Source: Microcaldota archaeon
GTDB taxonomy: Archaea; Micrarchaeota; Micrarchaeia; Anstonellales; J096
Length of the DNA stretch: 6,031 bases
Assembly: GCA_015520875.1 (NCBI GenBank)
Contig: WAPD01000116.1
Location: 1 to 6,031 of the forward strand
Direction: 5' to 3'
Below are positions 1 through 6,031 of the stretch, in pieces. Within the stretch, counting starts at the first letter, position 1. Each line of letters opens with the position of its first letter. The position numbers and the translations under genes are program-made. The notes beneath the pieces were generated by a model that was not told where the DNA came from, did not search any database, and saw nothing but the letters and a program-made list of their open reading frames with translations.

Positions 1-538
1 TAACTTCAATAGTTCTCCAATAACCTCTCTTTCCAATCCTTTTTTTCACAGGTTTCACATCTATTAACATCGCATTTCCCGAAGGATACACAAACTTTAA
101 CGACTTATTCTCTTCAACAGCAGCCAATAACTGCATTGCTAAATCAGCTCTCTTCTGAGAAACTACCAAATTATTCAGAAATCTAGTTAAACCTTCTCTA
201 TGAACTAAAGTAAAAACATAACCCTGCAAACCAAGAGACAATCCCACTCCTAAAGAGATATCCTTATAATATACCACTTCTTTATTCTTAACAGCCTCTT
301 CAATAATCCCAACAACCAACCAAGGCCTCATCACTCCTTTGTTCTTATAGGGCAAATCCTTCATCAATTCGACCATTACATTGTATCTTTCCTCTCCAAG
401 ATCATACAAAGCTCTCCCTAGCAACACATCCTTAGCATTTGCATATTTAAAAGGAATCCCCTTCATAACTTCTTTAACAGTTCCAAAATCTCTATTCTCC
501 AAAGCTTTCACTAATTCTTTTCTTTTTTCAGCTAACAT
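1..538 (-). CDS. Hypothetical protein, C-terminus cut by the left window edge (179 codons visible)
   Basis: An open frame runs from an ATG at 538 to the left edge without a stop; a TAA lies two codons upstream of the ATG (544-542), so this is the first possible ATG in the frame. I do not recognise the family. Residues 1-85 look helical and charged (opening MLAEKRKELVKALENRDFG), with short repeated-looking helices that could be a TPR- or HEAT-like fold. A glycine-rich hydrophobic stretch follows at about 94-112, which is either a buried helix or a weak membrane segment. Then come an amphipathic helix (about 117-143) and a basic segment KPVKKRIGKR at 162-171. There is no signal peptide. It lies 24 bases downstream of the epimerase gene on the same strand but has no ribosome binding site; a TATA-like element at 561-570 suggests a leaderless transcript. 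Codon use matches the epimerase gene (all 5 Phe are TTT). That it is a real gene is fairly sure; its function is unknown. Confidence 0.75.
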   Translation of the reverse strand, partial: MLAEKRKELVKALENRDFGTVKEVMKGIPFKYANAKDVLLGRALYDLGEERYNVMVELMKDLPYKNKGVMRPWLVVGIIEEAVKNKEVVYYKDISLGVGLSLGLQGYVFTLVHREGLTRFLNNLVVSQKRADLAMQLLAAVEENKSLKFVYPSGNAMLIDVKPVKKRIGKRGYWRTIEV

Positions 539-560
539 GGTTTAATTTATGAGGAAAAGT

Positions 561-570
561 GTTTAAAAAC
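561..570 (-). promoter_or_regulatory. Possible TATA box for the leftmost gene
   Basis: On the minus strand this reads GTTTTTAAAC and is centred about 27 bases before the ATG at 538. An archaeal TATA box sets the transcription start about 25 bases downstream, so transcription would begin almost exactly at the ATG. That fits the absence of any ribosome binding site in the gap. The element overlaps the last codons of the epimerase gene, so it may be chance AT-richness. Confidence 0.35.
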
Positions 571-1426
571 GATAATACTTAATAGTCTTTCTCAATCCCT
601 CTTCAATAGGCACAAAATCGATATCAAAAAACCTTTTCAACCTACTAACATCAAACACACTTTTCTTAATATCTCCCTCTCTCTCAGGCTTTAACAAAGG
701 CTTTTTCCCATAACCAATTTCTCTATCAATAATCTCAAACAATTCCTTAATAGAGGTTCCAATACCTGTTCCAAGGTTAAACACATGAAAACCCTTCAAC
801 CTAGAAGATTCTAATGTAATCCTAGCAACATCTTTAACAAACACAAAATCCCTAACCTGGGAACCATCTCCATAGAAATAAACTTCTTTTCCTTGAAGCA
901 TTCTAACAATAAAGGTTGGTATAACAGCACCAACTCCAGGATCCTGCCTAGGTCCATATACATTGGCATATCTTAAAATAACAATATCTAAACCATACAA
1001 CTCATGATATTTCCTTAAAATCTCTTCACCTATTTTCTTAGACAATCCATAAACGCTTATAGGTTCCAATTCCATATCCTCCTTTAAAACCCCATCTTTA
1101 TCTCCATAAACAGCGGCAGAGCTAGCAAACACTATCTTAGCATCATTTTTCCTGGCCCATTCAGCAACTTCTAAAACCCCTCTAACATTGTTATCTAAAA
1201 CTTTGGCAGGTTTTTCCATGCTTTCCTTTACCGAAATATTAGCAGCCAAATGATAGATAATTTCCACATTTTTAGGATTATAGGAAAAGGAACCCAACCT
1301 ATATTTAATAAAAACCTTAAAAGGAACATCAAAAGAATGGGATAAATCATCTATTATCGTTAAATCCTTATCTAATTCTAAGATATGCCCCCCTATAAAG
1401 CCTAAACCTCCTGTTAATATTTTCAT
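563..1426 (-). CDS. NAD-dependent nucleotide-sugar epimerase/dehydratase (UDP-glucose 4-epimerase-like, extended SDR)
   Basis: This probably interconverts nucleotide sugars such as UDP-glucose and UDP-galactose in the cytosol, feeding glycan or glycoprotein synthesis. Seen: the dinucleotide motif TGGLGFIGG (5-13), an acidic pair D26-D27 ending strand 2, HLAA at 59-62, the catalytic set S102/S103 with Y126-x-x-x-K130 (YGLSK), NVYGPRQDP (155-163) and the substrate-side RDFVFVKDV (192-200). The order is that of the extended SDR family. At 287 residues it is shorter than the usual 305-320. The loss is in the N-terminal half: about four residues between H14 and D26, and more before HLAA. The start is supported by AGGAG three bases upstream and by the ATGA overlap with the preceding gene's stop, which implies coupled translation. 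The substrate cannot be told from sequence; it could be a 4-epimerase or a dehydratase. Its codons (17 of 18 Phe are TTT) differ from the upstream genes. Confidence 0.92.
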   Translation of the reverse strand: MKILTGGLGFIGGHILELDKDLTIIDDLSHSFDVPFKVFIKYRLGSFSYNPKNVEIIYHLAANISVKESMEKPAKVLDNNVRGVLEVAEWARKNDAKIVFASSAAVYGDKDGVLKEDMELEPISVYGLSKKIGEEILRKYHELYGLDIVILRYANVYGPRQDPGVGAVIPTFIVRMLQGKEVYFYGDGSQVRDFVFVKDVARITLESSRLKGFHVFNLGTGIGTSIKELFEIIDREIGYGKKPLLKPEREGDIKKSVFDVSRLKRFFDIDFVPIEEGLRKTIKYYRF

Positions 1427-3294
1427 GCTCTCCTAGAGTTCCTTACTCTATTTATGAATTCTTCTGCTTCTTTAACAGCCTCCATTCCCCTTACCAATGC
1501 CAGTTCTTCAGAATAGGAAGTGCCTTTTCCATCATTTCCAAAATAGTAGTTCCAGATCTTTTCCTGTATCTCCCTATCTCCTTGTTTTGCTTTGAATATT
1601 AAGCTTTCCAACCCAGGAGTTAAATGCTTTGTGTATTCTTCAATAGTTATTGTTTTACCCTCAGTAGGCACATAAACTTTCATATCTTTTATTTCCTCAT
1701 AGAATTGAGATAACGTTCTTTGATCTGCATTTTTTATAAAGTCTTCTGGTGTTTCAAAACTGTGCTTTTCTGCATAAGAAGAGATTTTATTGTAAAGCTC
1801 TGGGGATAATGGTAAAAGGAAGGTGAGGGTTTTTTCTATGTCTTTTGCTGATGGTGCTGGAGGAATATCATAAGAACCGTCTTTTATTCCCAATTCTATT
1901 TGATCATATAAAGGAAGGGCCTCTCTATCCACTTGAGACCTTATGGAGTCTGAAAGCTCTTTGTTTATCCAAACCGTGGGCCTTGATTGGGATGCTTTGC
2001 CTATTGCTTCTGGGTCATCTGGCTTTTTGAGAAGCTCTTTTAATGTTTGCACATATTTTTCATAATCATTTTCTAAGGCTGCTGGGTCTAGTGCCTTGAA
2101 ATAGCCGTCTATTGCTTTTTGGGTTTCTTTGTTTACAAAAGGATATGCTTCCTGGAACATGGGAACAAGTAATTCTCCGTATTCTTGGGCCATGTTCTCT
2201 CCAACAGTGGCGGCATCTACAGGTGTGCTCTCTTCTTTGGATCTCCGCATTTGTTCATTTACAAAGTCCTCTACGTTATCTTTTAGTTCTTCTGTTGATC
2301 CATAAATAAAGGCCATCCAGAGTTCTTTAATACCTTTTTTTACTAAGAATTCCTCGATCCAGTCCCATGGTTCAAACGTGTGTTCATATAAATCCTGGGC
2401 CGCCCTCCTTATATCAGAAACTGGAATAATTATGGAGTTCCATTTATAGGTTTCTAGCGTTCCATTGTTATTGGATGTTAACAATTGGAACTCTTTAAAG
2501 TACCTTTCTTTTCTTTTTTCTATTCTTTCATATAGATTTTCCTTAGAATAATATTTTCCTAAATTTTGTACGAAATCATATAATACATAATAGGGATTTT
2601 CCCCTCTCCTTAATCTTTCTATATAGAATTCTATGGAACCTCTTATATTAGAATTTGTTTCATTAAAGTACATTTGTTCTAGATATTTTATAGAGTTTTC
2701 CAATAATATGGAACTTGTGGATTTTCTTATCATTCCATGGGATTCTATGTCTAGGGTGGGTTCTCCTGCTGAGATTGAGGATGTATGGTATAGAAGGTTT
2801 TCCACTCCTTTGAACAACTCTTCCTGGGATTTTTTGGTTAGGTCTTCTAGACCTGTTCTAACTGCCAGGAGATAAAGCCTTGTATCTACTGTAGATGGGA
2901 CCTTGGTTTGTTGTTCAGATGGGTTTAGATGGGGTTGTATGAAATGTTCTTGGATAAAGGAAAGTTGGGCGGATAGGTATTTACGGGTCTGGGGCGGGAT
3001 GTTTGAGTCTTCCAACCTTCCATAACCCATCATGTCATTTATCAATTCATTTGCCTTTTCCCATTCCCCATTTCTTATATAGTCCTCCAACCTATCCAGA
3101 GCCTCATGAACCTCAGACATGGATTCAAATGGTTTAACTTCCTCGGTTGTAGTTTGGGATTCTGTTTCTTGTTTTTTCTGAGTTTCTACCTCAGTAGAAT
3201 CTCCATAACCCACAGATGTGGTTTCCTCTTTAGTAGTTTCCTCATGCTGGACATTTTGGGCATCTTCAGGTTGTGAGACTAATGCTTCTACCAT
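1423..3294 (-). CDS. Unknown 623-residue soluble helical protein with an acidic, disordered N-terminus
   Basis: I do not recognise a family. Seen: residues 9-55 are low-complexity, rich in Glu, Thr, Gln and Ser, and probably disordered. The rest looks almost wholly alpha-helical with many aromatic and charged residues. Likely units are 57-122, 134-275 (containing the basic helix ENLYERIEKRKERYFKEFQ, 252-270), 290-425, and a C-terminal part 440-623 ending in a basic tail (FINRVRNSRRA). There is no signal peptide, membrane span, nucleotide-binding loop or obvious catalytic motif, so a structural or scaffold role is more likely than an enzyme. The start is well supported by AGGTGAT five bases upstream. 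It follows the 543-residue membrane protein by 10 bases and overlaps the epimerase gene by 4, so all three are probably co-expressed. Phe codons (12 TTC, 11 TTT) are quite unlike those of the epimerase gene. Inference: a cytosolic partner of the membrane-anchored neighbour, or a virus or plasmid protein. Confidence 0.85.
   Translation of the reverse strand: MVEALVSQPEDAQNVQHEETTKEETTSVGYGDSTEVETQKKQETESQTTTEEVKPFESMSEVHEALDRLEDYIRNGEWEKANELINDMMGYGRLEDSNIPPQTRKYLSAQLSFIQEHFIQPHLNPSEQQTKVPSTVDTRLYLLAVRTGLEDLTKKSQEELFKGVENLLYHTSSISAGEPTLDIESHGMIRKSTSSILLENSIKYLEQMYFNETNSNIRGSIEFYIERLRRGENPYYVLYDFVQNLGKYYSKENLYERIEKRKERYFKEFQLLTSNNNGTLETYKWNSIIIPVSDIRRAAQDLYEHTFEPWDWIEEFLVKKGIKELWMAFIYGSTEELKDNVEDFVNEQMRRSKEESTPVDAATVGENMAQEYGELLVPMFQEAYPFVNKETQKAIDGYFKALDPAALENDYEKYVQTLKELLKKPDDPEAIGKASQSRPTVWINKELSDSIRSQVDREALPLYDQIELGIKDGSYDIPPAPSAKDIEKTLTFLLPLSPELYNKISSYAEKHSFETPEDFIKNADQRTLSQFYEEIKDMKVYVPTEGKTITIEEYTKHLTPGLESLIFKAKQGDREIQEKIWNYYFGNDGKGTSYSEELALVRGMEAVKEAEEFINRVRNSRRA
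1430..1434 (-). promoter_or_regulatory. Ribosome binding site of the epimerase gene, inside the end of the 623-residue gene
   Basis: AGGAG on the minus strand lies three bases before the ATG at 1426, within the last codons of the upstream gene. Together with the shared ATGA (1426-1423) it points to re-initiation by ribosomes ending the upstream frame, so the epimerase should be made in proportion to the 623-residue protein. Confidence 0.6.
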
Positions 3295-3299
3295 GATTA

Positions 3300-3306
3300 A
3301 TCACCT
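3300..3306 (-). promoter_or_regulatory. Strong archaeal ribosome binding site of the 623-residue gene
   Basis: AGGTGAT on the minus strand lies five bases before the ATG at 3294 and matches the anti-Shine-Dalgarno end of archaeal 16S rRNA. It overlaps the TAG stop (3307-3305) of the upstream gene. It fixes the start of the 623-residue protein and suggests strong, possibly coupled, translation. It is the clearest ribosome binding site in the window. Confidence 0.8.
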
Positions 3307-4936
3307 ATTTATAAGCGTAGGCTTTACCCGCGGGGGCTACAGATCGGATAGACCGACTTACTGGCACTTCTTTACCACTTTTTACCACTCTTATAAATGG
3401 ATAACTATGTACAGCCACTCCTTTTTCTGTTTTATTTACCACAATTGGATCTAGTCGTATTACCATACCTTTATCTCCTCCTTTTTGAGAGAAGTAAATA
3501 TAGTGTCTGTTCTTTTTATCCATCTCCCACCCACTTAATTTAGTATTTGGAACTGTTACCTTTACAGACCACATTTCCCCATTATTGGGATTTCTGGCGA
3601 TTACTAAAATAGAATTTCCTTTTAATGGATAATAAGCTAAGATATCTACTTTTTGATTATAGGCATCTACACCCCATCCACCACTAGAGGTGGGTTTGTG
3701 TTTGACTACTACACCTTTGAATACCTTTTCTACTCCTAAGGGAACCTTTACATACTCTTTTAGAGTAACTTTTACGTCATTAGGTACTAGTTTCTCTAGG
3801 TAATTCAGAGAACTTCTAATAAACTTCTCATCCTCCTTTACCATAGGATCCTCAAATATAGATTCCCCTTTTCTATATTCCTGTATTACGGTAATTCCAG
3901 TAGCTAGATTATGTAGAATGTATTTAGGAGGTTTTCCTCTTTCGGCCACTAGTTGGAGGGCATAGGTGGCGGCGTAGTGCCTTTTTCCATCTACCCCTTT
4001 ATACGAAACTATCTCCAAACTTGTCAGTGAAATCTTATCTTTGTCAACTGATACGGCTACTGGATAAAAAGAAGTGGTAGGGCTAAATACAAACTCCCCC
4101 TTATCTGTTTTCATAATAATGTCTGCACCTACGAACGACCCTCTATAATAACGTACCTTAACCTCCATCAAATCACTTACTCCTATGAATTTGGAATATA
4201 TCTCTTCCCAGTTCTTATACTCTCTAGCTATCATGTCTGGTGTCATACCTGGAGATAATCTAGGAATTCCGAATTTCTCGTTATCTTTAGGTTGGAGATC
4301 TACTTTGGACCAAAGTGTTCCGGGTAATCCTTTTATATAGATAAATTCTTGTGGTGGATTATACTCCCAGTTAGGATCCACATCGGGTTGTTTTATTAGG
4401 TTATTTTGTTGGGATGTTTCTTGGACTTGTGTCTCTTCTGAAGATAATTGAGATTGTTGTTTCTTTCTCTGTTCTAAAATCTTTTGGATAGAGGTTTGAC
4501 CTTGGGTATTTAGGGATTGGGCTTGGACAGGGGTGTTGAATGGAAAGGATAACATTCCTACTAACAAAGTGGAAACTCCAACAGTTGTGATGGCCTTTCT
4601 AAATCCAGGTCCCATCCCATAGAAGGTTGTTTTAACTCTTTCAAAAGGACTTGTGGATCCAGTTACAACCTTTCTTAGAAAACCATTCTCCCACCATTTA
4701 GAAATATAATCTCTAGTTCCAGTTAGGAACATCTTAACTATTTTGGCTCCCAAACTATTTGAAATATCCCATTTTGTGGTTATAATATGGGTTCCTTTTC
4801 CAGTTCTCTCTTTAGTTTCCTCTACTTTAGTATCCTTTTCTACAGGTTTTTGTGGAATAGGTTCTCTAAATACGTTCATAACTGTTTTATGTGTAAAAGA
4901 GGTTAAAAAGGTTTTGTCCCAATCTTTATAAAACAT
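3305..4936 (-). CDS. Unknown 543-residue membrane-anchored or exported protein
   Basis: No family recognised. Seen: residues 1-113 are hydrophilic, with a charged low-complexity patch near 31-48 (PVEKDTKVEETKERTGKG) and a basic region before a single hydrophobic segment (about 115-133). The segment is followed by NTPVQAQS, which resembles a signal-peptidase site. A Gln/Ser/Glu-rich linker spans about 140-180. Residues 190-543 look beta-rich and would be outside the cell, with one N-glycosylation sequon (N501-K-T). There are no cysteines, no C-terminal anchor and no enzyme motif that I can see. The start is uncertain: neither ATG 4936 nor ATG 4879 (residue 20) has a ribosome binding site, and a TATA-like element at 4925-4933 falls inside codons 2-4. 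A start at residue 108 would give a textbook signal peptide but would discard a plausible cytosolic domain. It is first in the minus-strand unit and divergent from the methylase gene. Confidence 0.8.
   Translation of the reverse strand: MFYKDWDKTFLTSFTHKTVMNVFREPIPQKPVEKDTKVEETKERTGKGTHIITTKWDISNSLGAKIVKMFLTGTRDYISKWWENGFLRKVVTGSTSPFERVKTTFYGMGPGFRKAITTVGVSTLLVGMLSFPFNTPVQAQSLNTQGQTSIQKILEQRKKQQSQLSSEETQVQETSQQNNLIKQPDVDPNWEYNPPQEFIYIKGLPGTLWSKVDLQPKDNEKFGIPRLSPGMTPDMIAREYKNWEEIYSKFIGVSDLMEVKVRYYRGSFVGADIIMKTDKGEFVFSPTTSFYPVAVSVDKDKISLTSLEIVSYKGVDGKRHYAATYALQLVAERGKPPKYILHNLATGITVIQEYRKGESIFEDPMVKEDEKFIRSSLNYLEKLVPNDVKVTLKEYVKVPLGVEKVFKGVVVKHKPTSSGGWGVDAYNQKVDILAYYPLKGNSILVIARNPNNGEMWSVKVTVPNTKLSGWEMDKKNRHYIYFSQKGGDKGMVIRLDPIVVNKTEKGVAVHSYPFIRVVKSGKEVPVSRSIRSVAPAGKAYAYK
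4925..4933. promoter_or_regulatory. TATA box of the methylase gene, possibly bidirectional
   Basis: TTTATAAAA on the plus strand is centred about 33 bases before the methylase ATG (4962), predicting a start near 4954 and a leader of only about 8 bases, which agrees with the absence of a ribosome binding site. The core is nearly palindromic (TTTTATAAA on the minus strand), so it could also drive the 543-residue gene if that gene starts at 4879. Direction depends on the flanking BRE, which I cannot assign confidently. Confidence 0.5.
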
Positions 4937-4961
4937 TCCGGGAATAAAGTAATAGTAAAAA

Positions 4962-5861
4962 ATGGATTTGGTAATAAAAGATAATGAAGATATAACAAAT
5001 TACGATCTTAACTCCATAAGAGACAAAATAATCTGGGGAGATGCCTTAAAGGTATTGAAAAAAATCCCGGATGAAACCTTTGATTTAGTGTTTGTAGACC
5101 CTCCATATTTCCTTCAACTTCCCAATAAAAAATTGGTAAGGTGGAGTGGAACAGTTGTAGATGGGGTAAACGATGAGTGGGACAAATTCCAAAGTTTTGA
5201 ACATTATGACAATTTCACTAAATCTTGGTTAAAAGAAGTGAAAAGAGTATTAAAACCTAAAGCAACCATCTGGGTTATAGGAACCTACCACAATATCCAT
5301 AGAATTGGGAAAATTATGCAAGACTTGGGATATTGGATTTTAAATGATGTAATTTGGATAAAAACAAACCCTGTTCCCAATTTTTTAGGTGTAAGGTTTA
5401 CCAACGCTACTGAAACACTAATCTGGGCTACTAAAGAGAAAAATGTAAAAGGTTACACGTTTAATAAGGAATATGCCAAAGAATTTGGTATAGGTAAAGT
5501 TGGGGCAAATGTATGGGTTTTACCTATATGTTCAGGAAAGGAAAGGTTGAAAGATGAAAATGGAAAAAAAGTTCATTCTACACAGAAACCCATAGAATTG
5601 TTAAAAAGGGTAATTTTAACAACAACAAAAGAAGGAGATTTAATTTTGGATCCAATGGCCGGAACTGGAACAACAGGTGTTGTAGCAAAGGCATTAAACA
5701 GACATTATGTGATGATAGAGAAAAAAGAAGAATATGTAAATGCCATGGTTGATAGATTTTTGAAGCCTGTTAAAGTCCCAAAAACAATTAATCGTTCTTA
5801 TCAGAGGAAAATTCACCATTATTTAAAGTTAAGTGATCCTTATGGACTATCGGAAATTTAA
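4962..5861 (+). CDS. Type II DNA methyltransferase, beta class, HinfI/CcrM-like (probably N6-adenine)
   Basis: This transfers a methyl group from S-adenosylmethionine to DNA, protecting the host from the nuclease encoded next to it. Seen: catalytic motif IV DPPY at 46-49 comes first and the SAM-binding motif DPMAGTGTTG (230-239) comes near the C-terminus, which is the beta-class order. Blocks NDEWDKF (70-76), WVIGTYHNIHRIG (104-116), NDVIWIKTNPVPNF (128-141), GKERLKDENGKK (192-203) and HSTQKP (205-210) match what I remember of M.HinfI and CcrM, which methylate adenine in GANTC. At 299 residues it lacks the extra C-terminal domain of those roughly 358-residue enzymes; only about 33 residues follow the core. 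There is no ribosome binding site, consistent with a near-leaderless mRNA from the TATA box at 4925. The target GANTC is inference; DPPY alone also occurs in N4-cytosine enzymes. Confidence 0.93.
   Translation: MDLVIKDNEDITNYDLNSIRDKIIWGDALKVLKKIPDETFDLVFVDPPYFLQLPNKKLVRWSGTVVDGVNDEWDKFQSFEHYDNFTKSWLKEVKRVLKPKATIWVIGTYHNIHRIGKIMQDLGYWILNDVIWIKTNPVPNFLGVRFTNATETLIWATKEKNVKGYTFNKEYAKEFGIGKVGANVWVLPICSGKERLKDENGKKVHSTQKPIELLKRVILTTTKEGDLILDPMAGTGTTGVVAKALNRHYVMIEKKEEYVNAMVDRFLKPVKVPKTINRSYQRKIHHYLKLSDPYGLSEI
5832..5837 (+). promoter_or_regulatory. Probable ribosome binding site of the endonuclease gene
   Basis: AGTGAT lies four bases before the ATG at 5842, inside the methylase gene. It is a one-mismatch version of GGTGAT, the archaeal Shine-Dalgarno core, and supports choosing this start with its 20-base overlap. 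Confidence 0.5.
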
Positions 5862-6031
5862 AAGAATTTTGAATAAACACATTTTTAGTGATGAAAAGAT
5901 TAGAATACTAGAAAAAATAGCCAAACAACCTGAAAGATATATGGGACTGTTTAGACCTACTAAACCTAAAGCCAAGATATTACAAAACATCTTACAATCC
6001 CAAGAAATCAGGTTTGGAGATGCGTTAGAAG
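5842..6031 (+). CDS. Probable type II restriction endonuclease, N-terminal 63 codons only (cut by window edge)
   Basis: The frame opens with MDYRKFKRILNKHIFSDEK and runs off the right edge without a stop. It overlaps the methylase gene by 20 bases in another frame, so the two are co-transcribed and the methylase is made first. The segment GLFRPTKPKAKILQNILQ (about residues 36-53), followed by EIRFGDALE, resembles, from memory, the N-terminal part of the TdeIII/MjaII family of restriction enzymes, whose named members cut GGNCC. No catalytic residues are visible, because the PD-(D/E)xK core would lie beyond the edge. That it is the partner nuclease rests mainly on position; the family name is a recollection. 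It could instead be a nuclease matched to GANTC-type methylation. Confidence 0.65.
   Translation, partial: MDYRKFKRILNKHIFSDEKIRILEKIAKQPERYMGLFRPTKPKAKILQNILQSQEIRFGDALE

Noticed and set aside
3305..3314. TATA-like TTATAAATAG on the minus strand before the 623-residue gene
   Set aside because: It is only about 16 bases from the ATG, too close for a normal start, and it is explained by the last codons, the stop and the start of the ribosome binding site.
1845..3454. Four plus-strand open frames of 61-80 codons (1845-2030, 2112-2309, 2633-2875, 3218-3454)
   Set aside because: They lie opposite the 623- and 543-residue genes, have odd compositions (Leu- or Ser/Trp/His-rich) and no ribosome binding site. 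They are shadows of the minus-strand genes.
4743..4931. Plus-strand open frame of 62 codons ending before the methylase gene
   Set aside because: Antisense to the N-terminal part of the 543-residue gene, hydrophobic only as the complement of a charged stretch, with no start signal.
1..6031. Depletion of GANTC or GGNCC sites as a clue to the restriction target
   Set aside because: Reading by eye, several of each remain (for example GATTC near 808 and GGTCC near 951), and GGNCC is not clearly below chance, so avoidance says nothing either way.
1..6031. tRNA genes, CRISPR repeats, insertion-sequence ends, toxin-antitoxin genes
   Set aside because: Looked for on both strands; the DNA is almost fully used by the listed genes and no repeats, cloverleaf or transposase motifs were seen.

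Overview
The window looks like a stretch of archaeal chromosome or of an integrated element in a low-GC, probably thermophilic, archaeon. The evidence is indirect. One ribosome binding site (AGGTGAT, before the 623-residue gene) is the archaeal type. AT-rich TATA-box-like elements sit before two starts that have no ribosome binding site, which suits leaderless archaeal transcripts. The proteins are rich in Lys, Glu, Ile and Tyr, and Arg is mostly AGA/AGG. No rRNA, tRNA, CRISPR array, transposase or integrase is visible. Coding density is nearly complete: the only non-coding gaps are 24, 10 and 25 bases, so no stretch over 300 bases lacks a gene.

Left arm (1-4936, all minus strand, read right to left): a 543-residue membrane-anchored protein of unknown family (3305-4936), then 10 bases further a 623-residue soluble, helical protein of unknown family (1423-3294). 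Its TGA stop overlaps the ATG of a compact NAD-dependent nucleotide-sugar epimerase (563-1426). A partial unknown gene follows and runs off the left edge (1-538). The 543, 623 and epimerase genes look like one transcription unit. The leftmost gene may have its own promoter inside the end of the epimerase gene.

Right arm (4962-6031, plus strand): a beta-class DNA methyltransferase closely resembling the HinfI/CcrM adenine methylases, overlapping by 20 bases the start of a gene cut off by the window edge. What is visible of that gene looks like a type II restriction endonuclease. Together they form a type II restriction-modification pair. Its start codon lies only 25 bases from the divergent start of the 543-residue gene, so the two arms must share control DNA.

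The most interesting points are these. The 543/623 pair has no family I recognise and looks like a membrane-anchored exported protein with a cytosolic helical partner. Codon usage changes sharply at the 4-base epimerase/623 junction: the left two genes almost never use TTC or GTA, while the 623, 543 and methylase genes use them freely. This suggests that the right-hand genes form a separately acquired module fused to a resident gene. The methylase and nuclease may also have mismatched family-level specificities.
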